Shown here piece after piece: positions 1 to 9,716 of a stretch of 64,000 bases of DNA. The position numbers were made by a program, and so were the translations under genes. This DNA comes from Armigeres subalbatus (Eukaryota > Arthropoda > Insecta > Diptera > Culicidae), in contig NC_085140.1 of NCBI RefSeq assembly GCF_024139115.2, forward strand, positions 45,664,180 through 45,728,179, written 5' to 3'. The notes below the pieces were generated by a model. That model was not told the origin of the DNA. It did no database searches and saw only the letters and a program-made list of their open reading frames with translations. Within the stretch, counting starts at the first letter, position 1; every line of letters begins with the position of its first letter.

Positions 1-1260
1 CAATCACCGATTCTCCAATGTTTCAGATATGTAGGCGCAATGTCTTGTTGGTTATGCAGCAAGTTGACAGATTCAATTGTTGCCACGCAAGACCTTTTTG
101 TTTCCAACTGATGGAAGAACTGGAACAGCTACCGGATTTGCCGCCAAATTCTGCTACCATCGATACCAAGTCCTCCGTTGAAGGTGACGAAGGTCCTACA
201 TGATCCATTACGTATGAAAGTTGGTATCCTTTAGATTTCTAGGGACACAGCCATAGATGTTACAGTCTCAGTTACTGACAAAACTTCTTTTCTGAGGCAC
301 TCCAGCATAGAATCAACCAGGTTCAATTTGTGTTGGGGATATATTCACGGCTTGTTCTCTACGCGACAGTTCATAAGGCAAGCTTGTTCACTATATTTGA
401 AAGTATACATACAATGATTCCAACTTCAAACATGTCTATTTTATATCGTACTAGAAGATGGGTCCCTGCGTTGCTCGGGTGCAGCATTTTTTGCTATCAA
501 AATCACATTCAAATATTCCAATACTACACTCAAAACAAAATTTTTTGACATCCATTGTATTAAGCTTAGAAAATGTTATACAGATCATCCTCGTTACAAG
601 GCAACTTTATTTCTCAGGATGGATGGGGTTGGGACTTGGGTTTGGGGTATTTCAGCTGCTTATCCGGGTATTCAACGTCATTAACGGTGTATCGTAATTC
701 GTAGCGTTGTGCTCGAGTTGTGGTTCGCCAGGGAGCATCTTCCGGATGGCCAAAGCTTCATGGTATACGGAATATTAGGACAGAGAGAAAAAATAGAAGT
801 ATTAGACTTCTATGTCAGACGAGCAAAGAAAGGCATAGATAGCCTGCATATTATACTGGCCCAGGAAACAAAAAGTTGTCGAATTCCACGGGGCACGACC
901 CGACCCCCAGGATTTTGTCTTTGGGTGAGAATATTAATCTCTCAAAATTTCAGCTCAATCGCTTGTTGCATAAGCTGGCGCATTTGATTTGAAGTTTGTA
1001 TGTGGATTTCAGCCGAAATATATAGGAAAATACACCTCCGTCACTCATTCGATATGAAAATTGATTATGGTTGCTCGATTGAGCTCATAATTACAAAAAG
1101 GGCAGTTGGCATGTTATAGCACAATTTCACAGAACATTGTACGATGATTAAATAATCAATTACATCCGATTTTTCTAAAAAATTAGGAGAATCATTAAAA
1201 TGGCAAATGCAATCTTTTAAGCATCGGGAAGCAAAAAAGTCAAAATTTGAATCACTTTAA
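1..1260. other. Unassigned non-coding DNA
   Basis: I see no gene here. Open frames are short (under 95 codons), overlap on both strands and lack recognisable domains. The stretch near 885-1010, with a GC-rich start followed by AT-rich sequence, may be a decayed repeat, but no terminal repeats or target duplications are visible. Confidence 0.5.
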
Positions 1261-1272
1261 TGGACATCCTGG

Positions 1273-1330
1273 AATGCTTTTTGCTTTGGAATTGCTTTGA
1301 ATTGCTTTGGAATTTGCTTTGGAATTTATC
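1273..1330. repeat. Short TTGCTTTGGAAT tandem repeat
   Basis: About five imperfect copies of a 10-13 bp unit built on TTGCTTTGGAATT run head to tail. It is a simple minisatellite patch with no coding potential. Confidence 0.7.
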
Positions 1331-1413
1331 TCAACTATAGAACAAATAGAAGAACCAAGGACAACTATTATGGACTTATTTGAATAGTGAATATAGTGAA
1401 TATTTTTCGATTA

Positions 1414-1710
1414 GGGTAACGGTACCAATAGTGGAGGTATTAGAAGATCCACAAAAGAAAATATTTTTGTAAAAATCGATAAATATGCGAAATTTACATT
1501 TTTAATATCTTAGCCAATAGATAAATTAATAAATTTTCTAACAAAAATTAAATTGACGTTATTTAACACCAACAAGTACCAAAAATGGCTTGCACCACTA
1601 ACGGATACACTGTTCTTTTAGTGGTGGTAAAAATTACCAGGGGTGCTATGCACTGATTTCTTATGGACTCACCACTATTGGTACTGTTGCACCACTATAG
1701 GTACAGGGGA
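1414..1710. mobile_element. MITE-like repeat starting TAGGGTAACGGTACC
   Basis: The left edge TAGGGTAACGGTACCAATAG recurs at 24083 with matching downstream sequence, so this is a dispersed family. The 13-mer GTACCAATAGTGG at the left reappears inverted near 1672 (CCACTATTGGTAC), which suggests degenerate inverted termini. The right boundary and target duplication are not resolved. There is no open reading frame. Confidence 0.45.
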
Positions 1711-2149
1711 TGTCCAAAATAACTGGGATAGGCAAAATTTTGGGTGTAATTAGATGTGTTGTAACTATGTCAATTATTATCCGATTTGGACAATTTAGAG
1801 ATGCCTGAACTAGAAATTTAATGTAGTTTCACCATATGTTCATGGAACCGACCATGGCCATCGAATACCGGAGATATTTCGGGTTTTTCGAAGGGAGGTT
1901 CAGAATCGTGAATTTGTGGTGGGTATTAGGATAAGTTGTGGTTAAAAACAGAATCATATTAGTAACCACAAATAAAGTAGGGCTCTTTTTGATTGGAGCC
2001 ATATGTTGAAATCCGAAATCAGACCAGAATCAAGTGAGATATGGCCATTTGTTTGGAATTGGTGCCGATCGGGAGTTTTAAAAGGGACCAGGCCACAAAT
2101 TCATTTGAATCAAGCTTTTTGACTGATCTTCCATTATGATTACAATCCA
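1711..2149. other. Unassigned spacer before the satellite
   Basis: Non-coding sequence with no tandem structure. The start (AGGGGATGTCCAAAATAACT near 1705) resembles the end of a DNA transposon, but I found no matching inverted end, so it is left unnamed. Confidence 0.35.
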
Positions 2150-3887
2150 GAAGTCTTCTGTCACGTCAAGAATAAAAAACGAACCAAAAAGGCGGATTCT
2201 GAAGTCGCTGGGGGGCCCCCGGGGAACCCGTAGAGGGGACATTTCAATTTTGACACCAAAGCTAGCCATTCGACGGTTCGTTTTTCATGGTTTACTATCA
2301 GGAAGTGAGGTATGAGTATAAAATGGACCATTGACGGCTTTGACCGCTTCCGGAACCTGTGAATTACCAAAACTGGTTATTCGACGGTTCGTTTTTCATG
2401 TTTTTTTTTTATCAGGAAGTGAGGTATGAGTATAAAATGGACTATTGACGGTTTTGACCGATTCCGGGACCTACGGATTGTCCCCGGGAACCCGTCGAAG
2501 GGGACATTTCAGTTTTGGCATCAAAGCTAGTCATTCAACGGCTCGTTATTTATGGTTTCCGATCGGGAAGCGAACTATGAATATAAAATAGATCATTGAT
2601 GACTCTGACCGCTTCCGGAACCCACGGATTGTCCCCAGGGGTACCTCTAAAAGGGGACATTTCAGTTTTAGCACTAAAGCTAGTCATTTGTCGACTCGGT
2701 CTTTGTGGTTTTCGATCGGGAAACGAGGTATGAATATAAAATTGACTATTGGCGATTCTGACCGCTTCCGGGACCTCTGGATTACTCCCAGGAGAACCTG
2801 CAAAAAGGGTTTTTTCGGATTTAGGGCAAAACTAGTCATACGATGGATCTTTTTTCATAGTCTCTATCAGAAAGCGAGGTATGATTCTAAAATGTATTAT
2901 TGACGACTTTGTTCGCTTTCGGGACCTACGGATTGTTCCCGAGGAACTTGTAGAAGAGGACATTTCACATTCTGCACCAGAATAAGTCATTCGAGGGTTC
3001 TGTTCTCAAGGTTTTCGATCAAGAAGCAAGGAATGAATATTAGCGATTCAGATCACTTCCGGAACCTATGCATTGCTCCAAGGAAATCTGATGAAGGAGA
3101 CACTTCAGTTTTAGCGCCAAAACAAGTCACTGGACAACTCTTTTTTCATGGTTTTCTATACGGAAGCGCAGTATGAATATAAAATGAATCATTGAAGACT
3201 CTGACCACTTCTGAAGCGTACCAACTGCCTCAGGGAAACCTATAGAAGGGGGCATTCCAGTTTTTGCGCCGAAACTAATCATTCGACCGTTGTTTTTCAT
3301 GGTTTTTGATCAGGAAGCGAGGTTTAAATATAACATGGACTATTGACGATTCTGACCGCTTCCAGGACCTACGGATTGCTCCAGGAGAGCCTGTAGAAGG
3401 GGACTTTCCAGTTTTAGTGCTAAAAGAAGTCATTCGACGACCAGAAGTCATTCGAAAACCATGAAAAAAGAACCGTCGAATGACTAGATTTGGAGCCAAA
3501 ACTAAAATGTCGCCTCTACGGGTTCCCCGGGGACAAATCCGTAGGTCCAGGAAGCGGTCAAAGCCGTCAATTGTCCATTTTATACTGATACCTCGCTTCC
3601 TGATAGAAAACCATGAAAAAACGAACCGTACATTGACCAGTTTAGGCGCTAAAACTGAAATGTCATCTCTACGGGTTCCCCGGGACAATCCGTAGGTCCA
3701 GGAAGCGGTCAAAGCCGTCAATTGTCCATTTTATACTCCTACCTCACTTTCTGATAGAAAACCATGAAAAACGAACCGCCGAATGACCAGTTTTGGCGCT
3801 AAGACAGAAATGTCCCCTTCTACGGGTTCCCGGGGACAATCCGTAGGTCCCGGAAGCGGCAAAGCCGTCAATTGTCCATTTTATACT
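2150..3887. repeat. ~152-bp satellite array with internal orientation flip
   Basis: The GAAGCGAGGTATGA-type anchor recurs near 2301, 2414, 2568, 2719, 2871, 3025, 3163 and 3313, giving intervals mostly of 150-155 bp. Each unit holds a GGTTCCCCGGGGACA block, a GGTCAAAGCCGTCAAT block and a GAAAACCATGAAAAACGAAC block. Near 3440-3480 the array turns over: units to the left read in one direction and units to the right in the opposite one. Frames are open on both strands across several units, which reflects the period and not genes. A hAT element cuts the array at 3888. Confidence 0.9.
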
Positions 3888-5151
3888 CATTGGCGTAACT
3901 ACAGGGGGGCTAGGGGGGCTATAGCCCCACCTAGGATCTGGATAGCCCCCCTAGAATTTTTTTTACTTTGTATAAGTATTACGCATATCTAGTCCACTGA
4001 TTATATACGGGGGTAAATGCAGAGAAAGGATTGTCTTCATTATCCAATTACTCTCTTCGAAACACTACAGCAATCTATTCGCTCAAGTTTTTGAACTTCG
4101 AGCAATTGTTATAAGGCTTGCTCACGACAAAATTTGGACCCCTCAAAACACGTTATAACTTATGAAATACCAAAGGAAATACCTCATCAACAAGTAAATT
4201 AAAAAATATATTATTTATTAGTATTACAAGTACTTAATGGATAATGGACAATTCCTTGAGATTTTCAAGTTTTTCCAGGGTTTTGTGAGTAATTGTTATC
4301 TAAATCGAGCGTATGATCTTAACCTTCCTAACTAATACCAATCCTAAAAGCTGCAGCGCATTTTAATTATCACTGTAGGCTTCTTGAGAAAGGTTCGGTA
4401 AAACTCTTAGATTTCAAGTAGAGGTAACTAAAAGTTGAATAAGAAAGAACTTTGTATTCTTTCGGATGGATTTTAGAAACTCCGCATACTATTTAATTCT
4501 CTAAACTCCTATTGTCGCTGCAGCAATGAAACCAGTGAAAATGTCTCAGTAGGCGTGAAACAGACCTACTGAGAGAAAAGATGTGTTAACTTGTTAATTT
4601 GTTTTTTACTAAATTGAAAATTAACGACCAATAAGTTGTATTGGGATGTAAAACTTATTTTTTTTTAATCATCCTAGAAGTTATTCTAACAGAAAAGAAA
4701 CGTTAGTTTGTTGAGGTCAGATCGCCGTTTGAAAGCTCGTAGGAATTGTCAGGCCACTGAATTGAAAGCTGGTGAAAAGAGTTTAACTAACTTATTTATT
4801 CAATATTTAACTTATAATGTATTCTAGGTTCGAAGCAAATAAAAAAATCCTTCAAAAATCAGGATCGTGCTTCACATTCTATTTATGGTGAGCGCAACAC
4901 ATATGGTTTTCTAAAAATATCAAGAATTTTGGGAATCCTACGAGATTTCTAGATTTTTGTAACAGGGCTGAGCGTCGATGAACATCATTTGAAAAGTTTA
5001 AGTCGTCCATTACATTGATATCTGGTAGACCAACAATATACATCAGTTGAATCGAGCGAAAATGGTAAACTTTCTGTGTTATGAGTGTTAAAATAGAAAA
5101 GTTTGAAAAAAAGTTAGCCCCCCCTAGAATTTTTTATTAGTTACGCCAATG
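3888..5151. mobile_element. Non-autonomous hAT element with perfect 8-bp TSD
   Basis: The ends form the inverted pair CATTGGCGTAACTA and TAGTTACGCCAATG, and GGGGGGCTA-rich subterminal sequence lies on both sides. The element is flanked by exact 8-bp duplications TTTATACT at 3880-3887 and 5152-5159. TIRs of the CA..GGCGTAACTA type and 8-bp duplications are typical of hAT transposons. The 1,264-bp interior has no transposase frame, so it would depend on a partner in trans. It landed inside a satellite unit, so the empty site can be rebuilt exactly from neighbouring units. Confidence 0.92.
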
Positions 5152-5489
5152 TTTATACTCCTACCTCGCTTTCTGATAAAACGAACCGTCGAATGACTAG
5201 CTTTGGTGCCAAACCTTAAATGTCCCCTCTACGGGTTCCCCGGGGACATATCCGTAGGTCCAGGAAGCGGTCAAAGCCGTCAATAGTCCATTTTATACTC
5301 ATTCCTCACTTTCTGATAGAAAACCATGAAAAACGAACCGTCGAATGACCAGTTTTGGCGCTAAGACAGAAATGTCCCCTTCTACGGGTTCCCCGGGGAA
5401 AATCCGTAGGTCCCGGAAGCGGTCAAAGCCGTCAATAGTCCATTTTGTACTCATGCTTCGCTTTCTGATAGAAAACCATGATAAACGTG
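5152..5489. repeat. Satellite array continued after the hAT insertion
   Basis: Two to three more ~150-bp units continue in the orientation seen at 3480-3887 (anchors near 5163, 5310 and 5455). The array stops within a unit at about 5489, where the CACTA-like element begins. Confidence 0.88.
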
Positions 5490-5867
5490 CACTCTTGAAA
5501 ATATTGAATTTTACATGAAATCTAATTATCAAAATATTTGGTGACGTAATCATAAACCAGACTCAATTTCACATGACTTTTGATGTATTTTGAAAAATTG
5601 ATATCCTCATTTCGTGCCACATGACTGTAAACTTATTTATACGTCAATGTAAACAAATACCTATATCTCATAAAACTAAATCTAAGCGTGCGATGCTGTA
5701 AAATAGATCCCTGATTGAACTTTATGTTCTGCTTGATGTAATTTTACATGTTATTTGACATTGATGGTGCCTTCATGTAAGCATGAAAAAATCTGCCATG
5801 AGTTTAATTTCAAACGCAGCCGGTTCAAGACGTCGCGTCGCGGTTCGTTTTCCAAAAAGGTAAATAA

Positions 5868-6653
5868 ATGGCGATAAAGTGCATTTTTGAAGCAGTGTAC
5901 TACAATTGCACCGCTTATCTTAAACACATTCGCGTTCACCGGCATTTAAAAATATTCAGATGCATGTTTGACTGTGCAGTGAACTTTAGATCCTTTGTTG
6001 CTTATCGAAAGCACATTAGGCAACGCCATTTTGTTCAACAAGGAGAGAAGCATTTTCATTGCTCGATGATCGGTTGCAATTTTGGAAAGACAGCTACAGA
6101 GCATATCATTGCCGGAGAACCGATTTTCTGCCCCTTGAATTGTCGTACCCGTAAACTCTTCGCCACATCTGATAGTTTCAGAATACATAACATGTATTTT
6201 CATCGGGTGGCATCGGCGAAGAAAACAGTTAAATCCGTCGAGATTGAGGAACCTTGCGCTGAATCCTCGTACCCACTGCAAGGCGTGTCGGTGGAAATGG
6301 TTCAAGATAATCCTAGTAGAGAAAAATCTTTGTGCGATATGAGAAAGGCTATTGAGAAGTTGTTTGGCAATTTGTTCTTGAAGTTAATTACACAAAATCA
6401 TGTGACTGAAACTGTGGTGCAAGAAATTGTGAATGCCTTGGAAGAGGTTACTGTTGCTCAAAGCAAGTTTTGGGAAATAAAATGTGCTTCAATTGCTGAT
6501 GAGCTCAATCTAGAAATTAATGCTAAGCGTGAGGTGATTCGGTTGATCAAAACTGAAAATATCCTTGATCGAATTTTCGGTTGTGGTGGAGTATTCCGAA
6601 CAACTCACATGAGAAAAATATTTCAGAGAAGTTTTTTCATACATACCACCTGA
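5868..6653 (+). CDS. N-terminal zinc-finger segment of the transposase
   Basis: The frame starts at ATG 5868. Near residues 26-50 is FRCMFDCAVNFRSF followed by two histidines (H..RQRH), a C2H2-like finger. A second Cys-x4-Cys cluster follows (FHCSMIGC), and FCPLNC with later histidines makes a third. Residues 130-245 are an acidic or helical linker. The frame ends at TGA 6651, but the homologous sequence continues as KYFREVFSYIPPEEISL in another frame from 6616. The stop is therefore read as the result of a one-base slip in AGAAAAATA. These fingers would bind DNA, probably the element ends. Confidence 0.6.
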   Translation: MAIKCIFEAVYYNCTAYLKHIRVHRHLKIFRCMFDCAVNFRSFVAYRKHIRQRHFVQQGEKHFHCSMIGCNFGKTATEHIIAGEPIFCPLNCRTRKLFATSDSFRIHNMYFHRVASAKKTVKSVEIEEPCAESSYPLQGVSVEMVQDNPSREKSLCDMRKAIEKLFGNLFLKLITQNHVTETVVQEIVNALEEVTVAQSKFWEIKCASIADELNLEINAKREVIRLIKTENILDRIFGCGGVFRTTHMRKIFQRSFFIHTT

Positions 6654-7401
6654 AGAAATATCCTTGCAACGCGATAATGATCACAATAAATGTACGTATC
6701 ATTATATACCAATTTTGGACACTTTGAAAACGATGCTGAATGACAAGCAAATCTACAAAGCACTATTTCGCGAAAAAGTAGCAGTTCCGGGGTATTTAAC
6801 CGATTATACTGACGGAATGAAATTCAAAGACAGTGAATTTTTCTCAAAGAAAACTATTAATATATTTCTATATCAAGATGCTCTTGAAGTAGTGGCAAAT
6901 GGCTTAGGCAATGCAGTAGGCCGCCACAAGATACTTTGTGTTTATATGGCTTTGGGAAATCTTGATCCTCATCAACGTTGTCTAACAGACAATGTTCAGT
7001 TGATTCTTGTGTGTAAAACAAAAGATTTTTCATACTTTGGCACGAATACAGTTTTCCGACGATTGGTAGAGGACATTAAAGAACTTGAAGAAACCGGAAT
7101 TGTGGTAAAAGGAGGAATTGAAGAAAGGGTTTTCGGATCCGTATTCACCACCATGGGTGACAACTTGGGTGCACACCAGCTCGCGGGCCTAACAGAAAAT
7201 TTCTCGAGAAGTTCATTTTTCTGCAGAACTTGTTATGTAGAGCATAGTTCTTTTGAGGAAGATTTTTCAATGAGGGCAGATTTGAGAACTCCTGCGTCGA
7301 ACGAGCAGGATGTGGCTGTCGTCACGGGTCAACCTTCAAAAACTCCAACCTTAAGGATATTGTTACTGGTCTTCCCATTCTTCGCCGACGACAACTTATA
7401 A
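6616..7401 (+). CDS. Core segment of the CACTA-like transposase
   Basis: Read from 6616, this frame carries KYFREVFSYIPPEEI, then CTYHYIPILDTLKTM, FLYQDALEVVANGLGNAVG, RHKILCVYMALGNLDPHQRC, a DNVQLILVCKTKDF strand, and GDNLGAHQLAGLTENFSRSS followed by a Cys pair and His. In related elements, as I recall, the Asp/Glu residues of this region form the catalytic centre. After about 7310 the frame (QPSKTPTLRILLL) stops looking like the family, while the alternative frame (LKDIVTGLPILRRRQLISYH) continues into the next segment. That implies a second slip or an unrecognised intron. Confidence 0.62.
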   Translation, partial: KYFREVFSYIPPEEISLQRDNDHNKCTYHYIPILDTLKTMLNDKQIYKALFREKVAVPGYLTDYTDGMKFKDSEFFSKKTINIFLYQDALEVVANGLGNAVGRHKILCVYMALGNLDPHQRCLTDNVQLILVCKTKDFSYFGTNTVFRRLVEDIKELEETGIVVKGGIEERVFGSVFTTMGDNLGAHQLAGLTENFSRSSFFCRTCYVEHSSFEEDFSMRADLRTPASNEQDVAVVTGQPSKTPTLRILLLVFPFFADDNL

Positions 7402-7719
7402 GCTACCATTTCGAGAAAGCAACAGGCGTGCCTATGGACACATTCGAGAAGCTATTTGTGGGTAAACGAACGAAAATTGTTGACTTTTTGAAAAGTCGAC
7501 CAAAAATCGGACTGGATCATACACCTTCGGACTACGACATCATTGCGTCATTGTGCTCTTTGCTCGGGGAAAATGTCAACGAACTCATCATTCAGAAAGA
7601 AGTAAGTCTCTTGCATAATGTGTTACTACTAACCACTATAGTATTTTTGTATTTTTAGCTTGGAACAAAGGCATCAGAAATAACAACAGAATGTGTCGGG
7701 CCGGTGCTTGTTTGTGTCG
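7344..7719 (+). CDS. Transposase segment with a 57-bp intron
   Basis: The frame reads through ISYHFEKATGVPMDTFEKLF, KSRPKIGLDHTPSDYDII and LLGENVNELIIQKE, then meets the splice donor GTAAGT at 7602. The intron is 57 bp, contains the branch-like TACTAAC at 7625-7631, and ends TTTTTAG at 7658. The next exon stays in phase (LGTKASEITTECVGPVLVCV) and ends at a second donor, GTATGT, at 7720. A clean intron with all three signals argues that this is, or recently was, a genuine spliced gene. Confidence 0.6.
7602..7658 (+). other. Spliceosomal intron in the transposase gene
   Basis: Donor GTAAGT, branch-point TACTAAC, a T-rich tract and acceptor TAG are all present in 57 bp, which is typical of short insect introns. 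The flanking exons join in phase 0 (QKE then LGT). Confidence 0.75.
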
Positions 7720-8080
7720 GTATGTAACGGATCATGTTACTTGTGGTTATGACGAATATTAGCTGCCATAAATATAATCATAAATGGAATATGAATAAAA
7801 TTAATGCTTTAATGCCCATTTTCAGCAATACACACATGTTTAAATAGTATGTAGCATGGAAAAAAGTTTTAACAAATGTAATTGACCTTCCCCTTTGTTT
7901 TTTTAAATTTTAAGTCAACATATCTAAACAAAATCTTTGCTATTAACTTTTTTACAATTTGAAAACAAAAATTATAAAAGTATTGCAATTTAGACTGGGC
8001 TTTTGTTGGTCAGAAATTAGGTAAATGTTATGGCAAAATGTATATATATTTAATTTTTTTTTATAATTTGTGACATATAC

Positions 8081-8300
8081 TGATGGCCGTGTGGTTAGCG
8101 ACGTCAATCGTCTAGACGCATGAGCTATGGAGTGTGGGTTCGAATCCCGCCCCGGTAAGGAGGAAACTTTTCGTGATCGAAAAATTCTCCACCGGTCCAC
8201 TGGGTGATATGTGTGTCCAGTCCGTTGTCTAGGTGTTGAGTGTTCAGTCTGTATGACCTCTGGTCGAAGACGGTGTTGTCTTTTTTGTTCCCAAAACTTA
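8081..8300 (+). mobile_element. tRNA-derived SINE (family 1) inside the transposase gene
   Basis: An RNA polymerase III A box (GTGGTTAGCGACG) lies at about 8091 and a B box (GGTTCGAATCC) at about 8139, about 40 bp apart, as in a tRNA gene. A tRNA-unrelated body follows (GAAACTTTTCGTGATCG, then GACGGTGTTGTCTTTT). No anticodon arm folds properly. It interrupts the region between transposase exons, in the same orientation. Target duplications are not obvious. Confidence 0.72.
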
Positions 8301-8322
8301 CTCAAGAATCCATAAGCCTCCT

Positions 8323-8673
8323 TTGCCTCTGGTGTTACTTAATGTGAAGAAACTCAACCCGCTGTTGATTAACGCTCTTGTCTTTTTTGGCAATAATGGC
8401 CACGTATTCTACGTATTTGCGGAACAAGTTTGCCTCACCGAGGGATCGAACGACATCATCACCGCGGTTGGTGAGTTGTTGGCGGTGCATTACATTTATA
8501 ATTTGATGTATATGAAATGCACCTCCAAGTTTTTGGAGTTGGTGCAATCCTACTTCTTCAAAATTATTCCGATAACAGGATCTAAGTCCAAGGCAACTAG
8601 AAAAAGCAAACAACAGCGTCTGGTTCAGAGCGTCATTGAAGCGATTTCGAACCATGTGCCGGCCGCATCATAG
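8323..8673 (+). CDS. C-terminal exon of the transposase-like gene
   Basis: The frame (117 codons) contains EGSNDIITAVGELLAVHYIY, then YMKCTSKFLELVQSYFFKII, a short basic run SKSKATRKSKQQR, and LVQSVIEAISNHV before TAG. The helical 'ELLAVHYIYNL ... LELVQSYF' pattern resembles the C-terminal domain of the same animal CACTA-like family, from memory. The acceptor joining it to the 7719 donor is not certain: the AG at 8316 gives the wrong phase, so the true exon start may lie elsewhere or be damaged. Confidence 0.5.
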   Translation: MPLVLLNVKKLNPLLINALVFFGNNGHVFYVFAEQVCLTEGSNDIITAVGELLAVHYIYNLMYMKCTSKFLELVQSYFFKIIPITGSKSKATRKSKQQRLVQSVIEAISNHVPAAS

Positions 8674-9663
8674 ATGGTTAGTTAAGCTTCTCATACGTTA
8701 GACGTAAAATGAATTCTAACATTTTCCGAACTTGAGAGATTACTATTAGTTACAGCAGAGATTATTATTTAACACGTTTCATTATAATACACGTCAATTA
8801 GTAAAACAACCACAACTGTTTTTTAAAATATAAACGATAGCAAAACCGATACATATAATAGTTTTAGTTTTTAATTATTATCCAATATATCCGAAACCCA
8901 ATGTAGTTCACAACATTATTCGCTCAGGCATAGTGAAATATCCATTGATCTAAGAATTTCAAATACAAAAAAAAATGATTTGTAAAAAGCGGATCGAACA
9001 TTAATGCATGTATGTATCAACAATTTGACCTGCTTCTACGAGTATCCAAAAGATTTGAAAAATATATATTTGAATCTCGATTAACTGTCCCCGACTTGCA
9101 AAACATGTTTGTGTGAATAAACTAGGAATATGAAACTGGAACGAATCTGCAATAAAGGCAATGTTTGTTAGTATTTGTTATTGATACGATTCACGAGCAA
9201 ATATATTTAAAAAAATGCTTTCTAACGAATAAAGGACGAATTCTATTTTTAGGCTGCATAGTGCAACATAACATAGAAATCTTGATTTATTTCTTTTTTC
9301 GATTGTACTTCGACCTAAATTTGTATATCAGCTGCTCACTGATTATCGTGGAGAGCTTCACATGAGGTACAATTTGATTGCTGAATATAATTTGGCATTG
9401 TGAATACTGGTATGGTAAGTATGGTTAAATCATTTGCAGTAGAAAGTTGCAGCAATGGTCATTTAAAATTACATCAACGATGACTTTAATTTGGGAAGTA
9501 ATTTTAAGTTGCATAACATCTTTTTAAGTCATCGAACGTAAATTCTGATTTAGAATTTCAATGTCATGTAATTTTAAGAAGTGACGTAAAATTATGTCCA
9601 ACGGATCGCTCCTTTTATGTGCATCCAACATCACTTAGATTTACATGATTTTTTCGAAGTGTG

Positions 9664-9716
9664 TAGCATTGGTGCCAAACCTTAAATGTCCCCTCTACGG
9701 GTTCCCCGGGGACAAA
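9664..9716. repeat. Detached satellite fragment
   Basis: TTGGTGCCAAACCTTAAATG and the following CCCCTCTACGGGTTCCCCGG match positions 5203-5245 of the array. This is the right-hand continuation of the satellite after the 4.2-kb CACTA-like insertion. It ends where the next fold-back element begins. Confidence 0.85.

Larger units (their letters stand above)
5868..8673 (+). pseudogene. CACTA/EnSpm-like transposase gene, frameshifted, with introns
   Basis: The inferred gene has C2H2-type fingers at the N terminus, a long linker, a transposase-like core and a separate C-terminal exon. I recognise the core from the pattern YQDALEVVANGLGNAVGRHK, then GDNLGAHQLAGLTENF, then CRTCYVEH. As I recall, this matches the animal and plant CACTA group (D/E-rich core with a GDNLG..H...GF.ESF...CR.C signature). 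The frame slips near the A-run at 6612-6618 and changes again around 7310-7340. A canonical intron lies at 7602-7658. A SINE at 8081-8300 sits in what would be the last intron. The copy is therefore a once-spliced transposase that is now probably inactive. Family assignment is from memory and unverified. Confidence 0.6.
5490..9663 (+). mobile_element. CACTA-like DNA transposon carrying a zinc-finger transposase
   Basis: The left end reads CACTCTTGAAAATATTG followed by AATTTTACATGAAATC. The right end, reverse-complemented, reads CACACTTCGAAAAAATCATG followed by TAAATC, so the termini are imperfect inverted repeats. Motifs such as ATGTAATTTTA are scattered beneath both ends (5500-5760 and 9450-9650), as expected of subterminal transposase sites. 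The satellite lies directly outside both ends (up to 5489 and from 9664), which brackets the insertion independently. Inside is a gene whose core resembles CACTA/EnSpm transposases. No clean 2-3 bp duplication is visible, because the satellite has lost about 15 bp at the junction. Confidence 0.68.

Noticed and set aside
3275..3721. 148-codon minus-strand frame in the satellite
   Set aside because: It crosses the inversion point of the array, and its peptide repeats mirror the satellite unit. No domain is present.
6600..6664. Intron explaining the frame change in the transposase
   Set aside because: TTTCAG at 6621-6626 could be an acceptor, but there is no suitable donor and the conserved-looking residues run up to 6609. 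A one-base slip is simpler.
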